Source: Photorhabdus caribbeanensis (GTDB taxonomy: Bacteria > Pseudomonadota > Gammaproteobacteria > Enterobacterales > Enterobacteriaceae). From it: a DNA stretch of 64,000 bases. This document shows, piece after piece, positions 8,681 through 22,126 of this stretch. Position 1 is the stretch's first letter, and each line of letters begins with the position of its first letter. The notes under the pieces were generated by a model. It had not been told where the DNA came from and did no database searches. It saw nothing but the letters and a program-made list of their open reading frames with translations. The DNA lies in the NCBI RefSeq assembly GCF_018448885.1, contig NZ_RCWB01000018.1, forward strand, positions 41,555 to 105,554, written 5' to 3'. A program made the position numbers and the translations under genes.

Positions 8681-9781
8681 ATGATAGATGCTTACTTTGA
8701 ATTATTGAACGCTTCAATGACACAAGATATTGCCAGGGATGGAAAAAAAGCAAATCTTGTCTGCCTTTCCAATGCTTCGGGTTTTTCTATTGTGTTGATG
8801 GACATTGGTGCATCTTGGTTAAGTTGCCGTGTGCCCTTAAGTGGAGAGAAAAGAGAGGTTTTACTAGGTGTTGCCACCTTAAAAGATTTTTATAAACAGA
8901 CCAGTTACTTAGGTGCTACCGTAGGACGATACGCCAATCGGATTGCAAATGGATGTTTTAATCTTGATGGTAAAACTTATCAATTACAGGTAAATCAGGC
9001 AGGAAATTGTTTGCATGGTGGGATTGAGGGTTTTGATAAGCGGCGTTGGACAATCACTGCAAGAGATGCCTATTCAGTGAGTTTTACGTTACAGTCACCA
9101 GATGGTGATCAGGGTTTTCCTGGTAATGTCGTTGTAACCGTTCGTTACGTATTAACCAATGATAATCATATAATCGTGGATTATTTAGCCCATACAGATG
9201 CTGCGACGCCCATTAATTTGACTAATCACGCTTATTTTAATTTGTTGGGGGCGGACGCTGGAAAAACATGTTTATCGCATCGTTTAGAAGTGAAAAGTGA
9301 CGGCTATTTACCGATTGATGAAAATGGTATTCCATTGGGCCAACTGGCTTTGGTTGATAATACGGGGTTTGATTTTCGAAAACCTAAAGCAATTAACAGT
9401 CACTTTATGCTGGATAAACAGCAGCAAATTGTAAATGGATATGATCATTCATTCTGGTTGCAAGCAACTCGTTTGGACACGGATTATGCAATCTCAGTCA
9501 CCTCCCCTGATGAAGCAATCACAATGAAAATATTCACCACAAAACCGGCTGTACAGTTTTACTCGGGAAATTGGCTGGGTGGAACGCCTAACCGTGATGG
9601 TGGGCGATATGAGAACTATGCGGGAATGGCATTTGAGCCACAATTTTTGCCGGATTCTCCCAACCATCCTGAGTGGGAGCAAGAGAGCTGTATACTTCGT
9701 CCTAACCAACGCTATAAGCACCGTACTTGCTATCAATTCGAAATCCATAATGCTAAAAATAGGATAGCAATACGTTCATAA
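8681..9781 (+). CDS. galM: Aldose 1-epimerase (galactose mutarotase)
   Basis: GalM interconverts the alpha and beta anomers of galactose and feeds the alpha form to GalK. Diagnostic stretches are GRYANRIANG, the catalytic-region NLTNHAYFNL, and the C-terminal AFEPQFLPDSPNHPEW. The start is either 8681, with TAGG seven bases upstream, or 8666, which overlaps the galK stop; I favour 8681. The product is about 366 residues, slightly longer than E. coli GalM. It is the last gene of the gal operon and converges on satP. Confidence 0.95.
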   Translation: MIDAYFELLNASMTQDIARDGKKANLVCLSNASGFSIVLMDIGASWLSCRVPLSGEKREVLLGVATLKDFYKQTSYLGATVGRYANRIANGCFNLDGKTYQLQVNQAGNCLHGGIEGFDKRRWTITARDAYSVSFTLQSPDGDQGFPGNVVVTVRYVLTNDNHIIVDYLAHTDAATPINLTNHAYFNLLGADAGKTCLSHRLEVKSDGYLPIDENGIPLGQLALVDNTGFDFRKPKAINSHFMLDKQQQIVNGYDHSFWLQATRLDTDYAISVTSPDEAITMKIFTTKPAVQFYSGNWLGGTPNRDGGRYENYAGMAFEPQFLPDSPNHPEWEQESCILRPNQRYKHRTCYQFEIHNAKNRIAIRS

Positions 9782-9786
9782 CGGAC

Positions 9787-9817
9787 TGGAAGAGGGGGAA
9801 AAATCTACCTTCTTCCA
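9787..9817. terminator. Hairpin between convergent galM and satP
   Basis: TGGAAGA (9787-9793) pairs with TCTTCCA (9811-9817) in the 48-base gap between two converging genes. No strong T-run follows on either strand, so terminator activity is plausible from position but weakly supported by sequence. Confidence 0.4.
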
Positions 9818-9829
9818 ACCCTTGGTTTA

Positions 9830-10399
9830 TTACGCTTTTATCTCGCCAATGGGCAGAATAGTGCGTCCATACTGTTCATTTAGCACTTCCGCCATTGCCA
9901 GATAAAATGCGCTGGCGCCACAAATTATCCCCTCATAACCGGCAATCGTCAGAAGAGTGGTATTTCCGGTAAAGTTGCCAATGGCTAACATAGCGAACAA
10001 CAGAGTCAGACCACCAAAGATAAACTGTAGCACGCGGTTAGCCTTGAAGGTGCCAAAGAACATAAATAGAGTAAACACGCCCCACAGGCCAAGATACACC
10101 GCTAAATATTGGCTGCTGGTGGCTTCCGCCAATCCCATTTTGGGGAGAAATAACAGTCCAACCAGACTGAGCCAAAACAACCCATAAGAGGTGAACGCGG
10201 TTGCGGCAAAGGTATTGCCTTTCTTATATTCAAAAAGCCCTGCCAATACTTGGGCCAGACCGCCGTAGAAAATGCCCATACTCAGGATAACGGATGCCAG
10301 TGGAAAGAAACCTGCGTTATGCAGATTCAGAAGAATGGTTGTCATGCCGAAGCCCATTAAACCTAAGGGGCCGGGATTAGCCAGTTGATTCGCGTTCAT
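9830..10399 (-). CDS. satP: Acetate/succinate transporter, GPR1/FUN34/YaaH family
   Basis: The 189-residue protein has six hydrophobic segments and starts with [20 protein letters not shown], the family signature (NPAPLGL). EYKKGNTF and the C-terminal GEVLNEQ-like [17 protein letters not shown] are also conserved. It aligns end to end with E. coli SatP (YaaH), an inner-membrane acetate/succinate-proton symporter. It lies next to dnaK, the E. coli order. It is transcribed alone from a promoter upstream of 10399, close to an ERIC repeat. Confidence 0.95.
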   Translation of the reverse strand: MNANQLANPGPLGLMGFGMTTILLNLHNAGFFPLASVILSMGIFYGGLAQVLAGLFEYKKGNTFAATAFTSYGLFWLSLVGLLFLPKMGLAEATSSQYLAVYLGLWGVFTLFMFFGTFKANRVLQFIFGGLTLLFAMLAIGNFTGNTTLLTIAGYEGIICGASAFYLAMAEVLNEQYGRTILPIGEIKA

Positions 10400-10420
10400 A
10401 AGTCCTCTGAAAGAAAGTCA

Positions 10421-10547
10421 TATACCCGTCATCTTTCAAGTTGCCTCTTTGTTGGCTGCACTCACTCACCCCGGTCACATAGTTTTCTATGCTCCTGGGG
10501 ATTCGCTCCCTTGCCGTCGCGATGCATCTTGAAATCCATAGGGTATA
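10421..10547. repeat. ERIC repeat (copy 1, 127 bp)
   Basis: This is an imperfect palindrome bounded by TATACCC and GGGTATA. It contains the ERIC core segments CACTCACCCCGGTCACATAG and TATGCTCCTGGGGATTCG. Two further copies lie at 52917-53043 and 63672-63797. It sits between satP and dnaK and would be transcribed from the satP promoter or from read-through. Confidence 0.9.
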
Positions 10548-10593
10548 AATAGCAAAGGTGGCGAATCATAATGATCTGTCAGCAAGGAAACAA

Positions 10594-10625
10594 TGACCTT
10601 TGAAATAATAAAAAGGTTTTTTTTT
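10594..10625 (+). terminator. Possible intrinsic terminator upstream of dnaK
   Basis: ACCTTT (10596-10601) pairs with AAAGGT (10612-10617), followed by a run of nine T. It is oriented to stop plus-strand read-through before the dnaK promoter. The stem is short and AU-rich, so strength is uncertain. Confidence 0.45.
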
Positions 10626-10629
10626 CACA

Positions 10630-10665
10630 TCCCCCCTTGATGATGGTTTTAACGACCCCATCTTA
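10630..10665 (+). promoter_or_regulatory. Sigma-32 heat-shock promoter of dnaKJ
   Basis: CCCCCCTTGATGA and CCCCATCTTA with the right spacing closely match the sigma-32 consensus and the E. coli dnaK P1 promoter. The -10 element is about 165 bases before the dnaK start, so the leader is long. The rest of 10400-10828 holds the ERIC repeat and no convincing gene. Confidence 0.85.
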
Positions 10666-10828
10666 TAATCAACCGCAGTTGCTAATCGCTGTCCTATACA
10701 GCCGGTATATATAAGCAAAGGTGAGGAATCGCGTAGAGGCATAAAAATGGGTGCCATTGAAAAGCAGAAAGTTATCCTCATATTGATTAGCAACTTGACT
10801 GATTACGAATTTCTTTGGAGGCGTTTAG

Positions 10829-12739
10829 ATGGGTAAAATTATTGGTATCGACCTGGGAACTACCAACTCTTGTGTAGCTATTATGGATGGCACGACAGCT
10901 CGTGTGCTGGAAAACAGCGAAGGTGATCGCACAACTCCTTCCATCATTGCTTATACCCAGGATGGTGAAACTCTGGTTGGTCAACCGGCTAAACGTCAGG
11001 CTGTTACTAACCCGCAAAATACGTTGTTTGCTATTAAGCGTCTGATTGGACGTCGTTTCCAAGACGAAGAAGCGCAACGCGACGTAGCTATCATGCCATA
11101 CAAAATTATTGCGGCAGATAATGGCGACGCATGGCTGGAAGTGAAAGACCAGAAAATGGCTCCTCCTCAGGTTTCTGCTGAAGTTTTGAAGAAAATGAAG
11201 AAAACAGCAGAAGATTATCTGGGTGAGCCAGTGACTGAAGCGGTAATCACTGTACCTGCATATTTTAACGATGCTCAGCGTCAGGCAACCAAAGATGCTG
11301 GCCGTATCGCAGGTCTGGAAGTAAAACGTATTATCAACGAACCCACTGCGGCTGCACTGGCTTATGGTTTGGACAGAGAAGTGGGTAATCGTACTATCGC
11401 GGTTTATGACCTCGGTGGCGGTACTTTCGATATCTCTATTATCGAAATCGATGAAGTTGACGGCGAAAAAACCTATGAAGTGCTGGCAACCAACGGTGAT
11501 ACTCACTTGGGCGGCGAAGACTTCGACAGCCGTATGATCAACTATCTGGTTGACGAATTTAAGAAAGATCAGGGCATTGATCTGCGTAACGATCCACTGG
11601 CAATGCAACGTCTGAAAGAAGCGGCAGAAAAAGCAAAAATTGAGCTCTCTTCTGCACAGCAGACCGATGTTAACCTGCCATATATCACCGCAGATGCAAC
11701 CGGTCCTAAGCACATGAACATCAAAGTGACCCGTGCGAAACTGGAATCACTGGTAGAAGATCTGGTTAAACGTTCTATGGAGCCTGTACGAGTTGCATTG
11801 CAAGATGCTGGCCTGTCAGTTTCTGATGTGAACGATGTCATTCTGGTGGGTGGCCAGACCCGTATGCCAATGGTACAGAAAGTCGTCGCTGACTTCTTCG
11901 GTAAAGAGCCACGTAAAGATGTGAACCCTGACGAAGCGGTAGCAATGGGGGCTGCGGTACAGGGCGGTGTTTTGGCCGGTGATGTGAAAGATGTCTTGTT
12001 GCTGGATGTTACACCACTGTCTCTGGGTATCGAAACAATGGGTGGCGTAATGACTTCCCTCATTGCGAAAAACACTACGATTCCAACCAAACACAGCCAG
12101 GTGTTCTCTACGGCGGAAGATAATCAGTCTGCGGTAACTATCCATGTGTTGCAGGGTGAGCGTAAACGTGCCGGCGATAACAAATCTCTGGGCCAGTTTA
12201 ATTTGGATGGTATTCAGGCTGCACCTCGTGGCATGCCTCAGATTGAAGTGACTTTTGATATTGATGCTGACGGTATTTTGCATGTATCTGCTAAAGACAA
12301 AAACACCGGTCGCGAACAGCAGATCACCATTAAGGCTTCTTCCGGTCTGAATGAGGAAGAGATTCAACGGATGGTTCGTGATGCAGAAGCTAACGCTGAA
12401 TCTGATCGTAAGTTTGAAGAGTTGGTACAAACTCGTAACCAGGCAGATCAACTGGTTCACGGTACCCGTAAGCAAGTAGAAGAGGCGGGTGACAAGCTGC
12501 CGGCAGAAGATAAAACTGCGATTGAAAGTGCTATTACACAGCTAGAAACCGCAGCGAAAGGCGAAGATAAAGCGGATATTGAAGCGAAAATTCAGGCTTT
12601 GGTTCAAGCTTCCGCTAAGCTGTTGGAAATTGCTCAGCAGCAGGCTCAGGCTGGTGCAACCGCAGATGCTGGCGACAGTGCGAAGAAAGATGACGACGTT
12701 GTAGACGCTGAATTCGAAGAAGTTAAAGATAAAAAATAA
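10829..12739 (+). CDS. dnaK: Chaperone DnaK (Hsp70)
   Basis: The 636-residue Hsp70 starts with [20 protein letters not shown], the nucleotide-binding phosphate-1 loop. It continues with the [11 protein letters not shown] phosphate-2 motif and the interdomain linker [13 protein letters not shown]. It ends in an acidic tail EEVKDKK. It folds proteins in the cytosol with DnaJ and GrpE. A strong ribosome site (GGAGG) precedes the ATG. It is the first gene of a heat-shock operon with dnaJ. Codon use is highly biased, as expected for an abundant protein; the long antisense frames over it are artefacts of this bias. Confidence 0.99.
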   Translation: MGKIIGIDLGTTNSCVAIMDGTTARVLENSEGDRTTPSIIAYTQDGETLVGQPAKRQAVTNPQNTLFAIKRLIGRRFQDEEAQRDVAIMPYKIIAADNGDAWLEVKDQKMAPPQVSAEVLKKMKKTAEDYLGEPVTEAVITVPAYFNDAQRQATKDAGRIAGLEVKRIINEPTAAALAYGLDREVGNRTIAVYDLGGGTFDISIIEIDEVDGEKTYEVLATNGDTHLGGEDFDSRMINYLVDEFKKDQGIDLRNDPLAMQRLKEAAEKAKIELSSAQQTDVNLPYITADATGPKHMNIKVTRAKLESLVEDLVKRSMEPVRVALQDAGLSVSDVNDVILVGGQTRMPMVQKVVADFFGKEPRKDVNPDEAVAMGAAVQGGVLAGDVKDVLLLDVTPLSLGIETMGGVMTSLIAKNTTIPTKHSQVFSTAEDNQSAVTIHVLQGERKRAGDNKSLGQFNLDGIQAAPRGMPQIEVTFDIDADGILHVSAKDKNTGREQQITIKASSGLNEEEIQRMVRDAEANAESDRKFEELVQTRNQADQLVHGTRKQVEEAGDKLPAEDKTAIESAITQLETAAKGEDKADIEAKIQALVQASAKLLEIAQQQAQAGATADAGDSAKKDDDVVDAEFEEVKDKK

Positions 12740-12795
12740 TTGCCCTTAGCGGGCGCGGTGACAGTTAGATGATAACGACTGTTGCTGATTAACCG

Positions 12796-12827
12796 GCACG
12801 GGCGTTGAGGGAACTCTGCGCCCGTGC
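12796..12827 (+). other. Intercistronic stem-loop between dnaK and dnaJ
   Basis: GCACGGGCG (12796-12804) pairs perfectly with CGCCCGTGC (12819-12827). There is no T-run after it, so it more likely stabilises the dnaK message or lowers dnaJ expression than ends transcription. A hairpin at this point would help set the dnaK:dnaJ ratio. Confidence 0.6.
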
Positions 12828-12852
12828 GCGCATGTTAAGGGTAAAATAAGAA

Positions 12853-13986
12853 ATGGCAAAAAGAGATTATTACGAGGTTTTGGGGGTTTCCAAAACAGCG
12901 AGCGAAAAAGAGATTAAAAAAGCCTATAAGCGGTTGGCGATGAAATATCATCCTGATCGTAATCAGGGTGATAAAGAGGCAGAAAGCCAATTCAAAGAAG
13001 TTAAAGAAGCTTATGAAATTCTGACGGATGATCAGAAACGGGCTGCTTATGACCAATATGGTCATGCTGCTTTTGAACAAGGCGGCATGGGCGGTGGCGG
13101 CTTTGGCGGCGGCGGTGCTGATTTTAGTGATATTTTTGGCGACGTTTTCGGTGATATCTTCGGTGGTGGTCGTCGTCAACAGCGTCCAAGTCGCGGTGCT
13201 GATTTGCGTTACAGCATGGAGTTGACGCTGGAAGAAGCGGTTCGCGGTGTGACGAAAGAGATCCGCATCCCGACACTGGAAACTTGTGATACCTGTCATG
13301 GCAGCGGCGCTAAAGCAGGAACCAGCCCTGTAACCTGCTCAACCTGTCAAGGTGCTGGTCAGGTTCATATGCGTCAGGGGTTCTTCACCGTTCAGCAACC
13401 TTGTCCACACTGTCATGGCCGTGGTCAGATCATTAAAGATTCTTGCCATAAATGTCATGGTCATGGGCGAGTCGAAAGATACAAAACCCTGTCTGTTAAA
13501 ATCCCGGCAGGTGTGGATACCGGCGACCGCATTCGTTTAAGTGGCGAGGGTGAAGCTGGAGCAAAAGGCGCACCAGCAGGTGATCTGTATGTTCAGGTAC
13601 AGGTGAAATCGCACCATATTTTTGAGCGTCAAGAGAGTAATCTCTATTGTGAAGTGCCGGTTAACTTTGCAATGGCGGCACTGGGCGGAGAAATAGAAGT
13701 TCCAACCCTTGATGGCCGTGTGAAACTGAAAATACCTGCGGAAACCCAGACAGGTAAAATGTTCCGCATGAAAGGTAAAGGTGTTAAATCTGTCCGCGGT
13801 GGTGTTCAGGGTGATTTATTGTGCCGGGTAGTGGTAGAAACGCCGGTTAAATTGAATGAAAGACAGAAAGAATTACTGCGTGAATTGGGCGAATCTTTCG
13901 GTGGTACTGGCGAAGAAACAAATAGCCCTCGTTCTAAAAGTTTCTTCGATGGCGTAAAGAAATTCTTTGATGATTTGACCAAGTAA
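12853..13986 (+). CDS. dnaJ: Co-chaperone DnaJ (Hsp40)
   Basis: The 377-residue protein has, in order, a J-domain with the HPD motif (YHPDRN, about residues 33-36), a Gly/Phe-rich linker, and four zinc-binding repeats ([32 protein letters not shown]). The C-terminal substrate-binding domains follow. It stimulates DnaK ATP hydrolysis and delivers substrates. The length matches E. coli DnaJ. It lies 113 bases after dnaK, separated by a stem-loop, and is followed by a strong terminator. Confidence 0.99.
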   Translation: MAKRDYYEVLGVSKTASEKEIKKAYKRLAMKYHPDRNQGDKEAESQFKEVKEAYEILTDDQKRAAYDQYGHAAFEQGGMGGGGFGGGGADFSDIFGDVFGDIFGGGRRQQRPSRGADLRYSMELTLEEAVRGVTKEIRIPTLETCDTCHGSGAKAGTSPVTCSTCQGAGQVHMRQGFFTVQQPCPHCHGRGQIIKDSCHKCHGHGRVERYKTLSVKIPAGVDTGDRIRLSGEGEAGAKGAPAGDLYVQVQVKSHHIFERQESNLYCEVPVNFAMAALGGEIEVPTLDGRVKLKIPAETQTGKMFRMKGKGVKSVRGGVQGDLLCRVVVETPVKLNERQKELLRELGESFGGTGEETNSPRSKSFFDGVKKFFDDLTK

Positions 13987-14037
13987 ATATCTTCACATAA
14001 TAGAGCTGGATTGCTAAATAAAGCTCGAATTATGGGT

Positions 14038-14068
14038 AAAAAGTCCTCGTTTTAGATGAGGACTTTTT
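14038..14068. terminator. Intrinsic terminator after dnaJ
   Basis: AAAAAGTCCTC (14038-14048) pairs with GAGGACTTTTT (14058-14068). The flanking A and T runs allow it to work on both strands, ending dnaKJ from the left and the porin operon from the right. Confidence 0.9.
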
Positions 14069-14082
14069 GTTTTGATTGAGAA

Positions 14083-18311
<4,229 letters not shown>

Positions 18312-18349
18312 TCATTTAATACGCTGAAAACAGCGAAAGACCGAATTTA

Positions 18350-18460
18350 AGGCAAAAAAAAACCTAACCCATCATCTACAATCGCCTTGGAATAAGGGGA
18401 TCGTGACGTGATGGATTAGGTTTTGCCCGACGTTAGTCGCAACTAAGTCGGTAACAAGCC
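18350..18460 (-). promoter_or_regulatory. BglG-type RNA antiterminator target overlapping an attenuator
   Basis: Read on the minus strand, GGCTTGTTACCGAC ... GTCGGGCAAAACCT (18418-18460) matches the ribonucleic antiterminator (RAT) bound by BglG/LicT proteins. Its last bases overlap a terminator: AACCTAATCCATCA pairs with TGATGGGTTAGGTT and is followed by ten T. The two structures exclude each other, so transcription into the EIIBC operon should need an active antiterminator. This is the textbook bgl leader arrangement. Confidence 0.9.
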
Positions 18461-18491
18461 TATATCAATTGGTTAAAAACTAATTACTCCT

Positions 18492-18541
18492 TGTGATACT
18501 TGCAAGTTATTAAATTTAATTTTGGTAAAAATGTGATACTT
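18492..18541. promoter_or_regulatory. Two TGTGATACTT repeats, possible CRP half-sites
   Basis: TGTGATACTT occurs at 18492-18501 and 18532-18541, exactly 40 bases apart, in the divergent promoter region of the beta-glucoside island. TGTGA is the CRP half-site; the second halves are poor. Catabolite control is expected for such operons, but these are candidates only. Confidence 0.4.
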
Positions 18542-18640
18542 ATCATAAATACCTTGGGTAAGTTGGGTATGTTGCTGTGTCGTTGACTTTGTAAAAATAA
18601 TGTCTTAGCCTGAAAGATAACATAATGAATATAGTGTACA

Positions 18641-18670
18641 GGAGTGTTACTGATAAGATCAGGCACAACC
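18641..18670 (+). promoter_or_regulatory. Second RAT-like element, upstream of the antiterminator gene
   Basis: GGAGTGTTACTG ... CAGGCACAACC on the plus strand is close to the E. coli bgl RAT. A partner terminator is degenerate: GCACAACC (18663-18670) can pair with GGTTAGTGC (18707-18715) only with a bulged A, and no T-run follows. It probably reflects autoregulation of the antiterminator gene, perhaps decayed. The whole stretch 18300-18746 is regulatory; I see no gene in it. Confidence 0.6.
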
Positions 18671-18746
18671 AGGTCACAAATATATTTCACCTATTTTATA
18701 GATTTAGGTTAGTGCATATAATGGTTTATCCTGTAAGGTATCTATT

Positions 18747-19608
18747 TTGTTAACGATAGTAAAACTCATAAATAATAATGTCGTTCTTGCCATTGATGAG
18801 AACAATAATGAAATTATTCTAATGGATAAGGGCGTAGGCTTTAATAGAAAAAAGGGGGATAAACTTAATATTCAGGATGTTGCAAAAGTCTTTACTGTTG
18901 AAAAGAACGATAAGATTAATCAGATCTTTGCCACTATTCCAGCTTCAGTTATAGAGCTAACCGAGAAGATTATCTCATTAGGGGAAGATATTCTTGGCAA
19001 ATCTCTCAACGATTCATTACTCATTACTCATTACTTTATCAGAACATTTAAACTTTGCATTTGAGCGTGTGAGTAAAGGATATCAGATTAGTAATGTCTT
19101 GCAATGGGAGATCCCTCATCTATATTCGTTGGAATATGAAGTTGGCAAACAGGCTCTTATCCATATTAATAGCCAGCTTGAAAAGCCATTACCGCCGATA
19201 GAAGCTTCATTGATTGCCTTGCATTTTGTTAATGCTCAATATGAGGGGCAAACGATGGGAGACACATTAAAATTAACGAATCTAATTAATAAAACTGTTA
19301 AGCTTATTCACTACTATTTCCATGTTAACCTTGATACAACGTCTGTAAATTACTCTCGTTTTATTACACATCTGCGATACTTCCTGATTAGACAAAATAA
19401 AAATGAGCATTCTTCTGCTATTGAGATGGATTTTTCATTGCAAGAATTGATAGAAGAAAAATATTTCAAAAGTTACAACTGCGCAGTTAAGCTAATTAAA
19501 TATCTGAGGGAGAAATACCAATGGAAAGTGCCTGATGATGAATTGATTTATTTAGTGATTCATATAGAACGGGTGGTTAATGATAGTTACAAGGGCAGAG
19601 ATTTTTAA
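18747..19608 (+). pseudogene. BglG/LicT-family transcription antiterminator, frame interrupted by a heptamer repeat
   Basis: The first part (TTG start at 18747) encodes the RNA-binding CAT domain (LINNNVVLAID, DKGVGFNRKKGD) and the start of PRD1. The reading frame is then lost at 19035 and resumes in the next frame to 19608 with the rest of PRD1 and PRD2, ending LVIHIERV. The break lies exactly in three tandem TCATTAC copies at 19014-19034. Removing one copy (7 bases) gives SLLITLSEHLNFAFERVS in one continuous frame of about 285 residues, close to family length. So the gene is either newly broken or a phase-variable switch in the off state. It should act on the two RAT sites nearby. Confidence 0.85.
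19014..19034 (+). repeat. Three tandem TCATTAC heptamers in the antiterminator gene
   Basis: Three perfect head-to-tail copies of a seven-base unit interrupt the coding frame. Two or five copies would keep the frame. Such tracts change length by polymerase slippage or by recombination. Confidence 0.95.
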
Positions 19609-19717
19609 TGAGTGGATCGTCAAACGAGTGTCAATTGCCAAGCCAAGCTAAGAGTATGAGATGAGTATATTTGTGTGATTTAGATTTTTTAGTCATAGAT
19701 TAGAGGTGGGAGATAAA

Positions 19718-21565
19718 ATGAATGGTGAAGATTTTGCAAAAGAGATTATTGTGTTTCTTGGTGGAGGAGCAAATATAAATAAAAGTTGGCATTGTGTGAC
19801 TAGATTGCGTTTTAATATTATAGATGATAGTCAAGTAGATATTGCAGCGATCAAAAAAATGCAGGGGGTTATGGGAGTACGTTTTCACAGCGGGCAATTA
19901 CAAATAATTATTGGTAATAGAGTTGTTGAAATATTTAGTGAAATCATTAAGCAATTAACAGAAAATCAAGAAAATGATGATGGCGCCAAAAAGGGTTTCA
20001 TTAGTCATATTCTTGATATTATTTCAGGCATATTTATTCCCGTATTGCCGGTAATTATAGGCGCGGGTTTACTGAAAGGCGGATTGATTTTTTTATATGT
20101 GATGGATTGGGTTTCAGAGAAGAGTCATGAGTATAAATTATTATATATTCTTTCTGATGCCCCTCTCTATTTTTTGCCTGTTCTTTTGGCTTTTTCAGCG
20201 GCAAGAAAATTTAAAACAAATGAATTTATTGCAACTACGTTAGCGTGTATTTTAATTTATCCAACATTATCTGACCTTGTGAGCAGTTCTGGTGGTGGGT
20301 ATTTCAGTGCATTTGGTATTACTATTCCGGCTGTTCATTATAGTTATACTACCATTCCAATTATTTTAGGTGTTTGGTTGCTCAGTTATATTCATCGATG
20401 GATAGATAGGTTTATTCCGTCGATATTAAAAATAATATTTACACCATTATTGGTTTTATTAATTTCCGCACCTATTTTATTGATTATTGCCGCACCGTTG
20501 GGAAATATAATTGGTTTGTATCTTGAAAAGTGGCTTTTAATATTATTTTCCGTGGCTGGACCATTTGCGGGATTATTGTTAGGTGGATTAGTCCCTATTT
20601 TAGTCATTGCAGGGGGGCATTATGCCTTTTTGCCGAGTGTTTTTGCTAATTTTAAATCTCTCGGATACGATTTTATGTTATTACCTATCAGTTTTGTTAG
20701 TAATATTGCACAAGCTGGCGCGACATTAGCAGTTGCAATTAAAACTAAAGATAGCCAAATGAAATCATTAGCTTATTCATCTTCATTCTCTGCTTTTTTA
20801 GGCGTAACTGAACCCGCAATGTATGGTGTTACGCTTAAATTAAGGAAGCCTTTTTATGCTGCATTAATGGGGGGCGCAGTTGGCGGCGCTATTGTGGGTA
20901 TTTTCTCGGTGAAAATATTTGCTTTTAGTGTACCGGGATTGGTGTCATTACCTTTTTATATGCAAAAAGGTAGCAATAACTTTATTTTTATTTTGCTTGG
21001 TATTGTTAGTAGTTTCTTAGTGGCATTTATATCCACTTTATTAATGAAATTAGAATCTAATGTTGATTCTATAGTATTAATAAAGTCAAAATTTTCAAAA
21101 AAGAATAAAATCACATTACGTTCTCCGATGACCGGTACAATAGCATCTCTCTCAAATGTACCCGATGATACTTTTTCTGAAAAAATTATTGGTGATGGTA
21201 TCGCTATTATTCCTACCGAAGGTGTGGTTAAATCGCCTTTTAATGGTAAGGTTTCAATGATTACTCCGACTGGGCATGCTATTGGTTTAATTTCTGATCA
21301 AGGAGTGGAATTATTAATTCATATTGGTATTGAAACGGTAGGTTTGCAAAGCGCAGGATTTAATTTGCAAATTATAGAAGGACAGAAAGTGGTTGCTGGT
21401 GAGGTATTAGTTAATTTTGATCTGGAATTTCTTCAAGAGAATGAAATCCAGATTATATCGCCAATTATTGTCACCAATAGTGAGGAATATCACTCAATAA
21501 TTCCTACTAAAAGAAAAGAAGTTATTGGATGTAAAGATAATTTGTTGGTTATTAATCGATGTTAA
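19718..21565 (+). CDS. PTS beta-glucoside-type EIIBCA permease
   Basis: This single-chain permease has about 615 residues. It holds an EIIB domain with Cys26 (WHCVTRLRFNI), an EIIC membrane domain (FLGVTEPAMYGVTLKLRKPF), and a C-terminal EIIA domain of the Crr type with the phospho-histidine motif LLIHIGIETV. I choose the ATG at 19718 with GAGGTGGGAG upstream; a GTG at 19706 lies inside that ribosome site. It follows the antiterminator gene by 109 bases, a common bglG-bglF order. No hydrolase is linked to it on this strand, so it may share the 6-phospho-beta-glucosidase encoded on the other side. Its EIIA domain could also serve the EIIA-less permease. Confidence 0.92.
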   Translation: MNGEDFAKEIIVFLGGGANINKSWHCVTRLRFNIIDDSQVDIAAIKKMQGVMGVRFHSGQLQIIIGNRVVEIFSEIIKQLTENQENDDGAKKGFISHILDIISGIFIPVLPVIIGAGLLKGGLIFLYVMDWVSEKSHEYKLLYILSDAPLYFLPVLLAFSAARKFKTNEFIATTLACILIYPTLSDLVSSSGGGYFSAFGITIPAVHYSYTTIPIILGVWLLSYIHRWIDRFIPSILKIIFTPLLVLLISAPILLIIAAPLGNIIGLYLEKWLLILFSVAGPFAGLLLGGLVPILVIAGGHYAFLPSVFANFKSLGYDFMLLPISFVSNIAQAGATLAVAIKTKDSQMKSLAYSSSFSAFLGVTEPAMYGVTLKLRKPFYAALMGGAVGGAIVGIFSVKIFAFSVPGLVSLPFYMQKGSNNFIFILLGIVSSFLVAFISTLLMKLESNVDSIVLIKSKFSKKNKITLRSPMTGTIASLSNVPDDTFSEKIIGDGIAIIPTEGVVKSPFNGKVSMITPTGHAIGLISDQGVELLIHIGIETVGLQSAGFNLQIIEGQKVVAGEVLVNFDLEFLQENEIQIISPIIVTNSEEYHSIIPTKRKEVIGCKDNLLVINRC

Positions 21566-21911
21566 TTTATTTTTCAAGTAATTAGTGTATCTTGATAATA
21601 TTCTTGATGTTTATTTTTTGTATTTAAAGATTGCATATAACCAGTTTTTATATCCGTTAATTATTTGTTCTTTTTTCTCGTTGTTATTGTATTTTTTATT
21701 TTATCTGCTGAATTTTTAGATATTATCTCGTTATATAAATTATGAAAAAATATATTTTTCATAATATGAAGTCATATTGAATACTAATATTTTGAGATGA
21801 AAAATTAAACCATCTACATTGACAATTAGCCCTAAAAGGGCTACTTTTTATTGTGTAATAATATAAGGTAGCGGAATGGCCGCAGCCTGGCATCCCTAAA
21901 AAGGAAGAACG
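21566..21911. other. AT-rich intergenic region with a terminator-like hairpin
   Basis: No gene is seen. The stretch is very AT-rich. At 21827-21843 TAGCCCT and AGGGCTA form a short perfect hairpin with a three-base loop, followed by CTTTTTA; it could end transcription from the EIIBCA gene. A similar GCCCC/GGGGC hairpin precedes the second small gene downstream (22096-22109). Confidence 0.55.
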
Positions 21912-22088
21912 ATGAGTACTACTGAAATGACTACTGCTGAACTCGAAAAAATCCACGCTGAAATAGCAAAATTAATGGCAGAAACGACAAAGATAAATCG
22001 TGAGGCTACATGGTATCCGATTGTTGTGGCTTCTAGCCTTATTGGTGCGGTAGCTACCATCACAACTCTATTGCTCAAATTCATTTAA
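21912..22088 (+). CDS. Small phage-type membrane protein (58 aa)
   Basis: The start ATG follows AAGGAAGAACG, a good ribosome site. The product has a Thr/Glu/Lys-rich helical N-terminus (TTAELEKIHAEIAKLMAETTK) and one C-terminal transmembrane segment (YPIVVASSLIGAVATITTLLL). I recall proteins of this pattern, helix plus one membrane anchor, in tailed-phage and prophage accessory regions of Enterobacterales, but the function is unknown. It is followed after 38 bases by another small phage-type gene, so the two may be one unit. Confidence 0.65.
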   Translation: MSTTEMTTAELEKIHAEIAKLMAETTKINREATWYPIVVASSLIGAVATITTLLLKFI

Positions 22089-22126
22089 TTAATTGGCCCC
22101 GTAAGGGGCTTTGTTCTGGAATACTT

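Noticed and set aside
10421..10547. Possibility that the 127-base repeats are a genus-specific MITE
   Set aside because: The core matches the ERIC element, and no transposase-like target duplication is evident, so ERIC is the simpler reading.
10566..10793. 75-codon minus-strand frame between satP and dnaK
   Set aside because: It covers the sigma-32 promoter and leader of dnaK and has no ribosome site or family.
10787..11713. 308-codon frame antisense to dnaK
   Set aside because: It lies entirely opposite a highly expressed conserved gene, has no recognisable domain and reflects the codon bias of dnaK.
11569..12475. Further long antisense frames over dnaK (173 and 219 codons)
   Set aside because: Same reason: mirror frames of a biased gene with no family or ribosome site.
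12835..13299. 154-codon frame antisense to the start of dnaJ
   Set aside because: Composition mirrors the Gly/Phe-rich linker of dnaJ; no independent support.
18484..18690. 68-codon minus-strand frame in the beta-glucoside control region
   Set aside because: It overlaps the RAT-like element and promoter region; composition is random.
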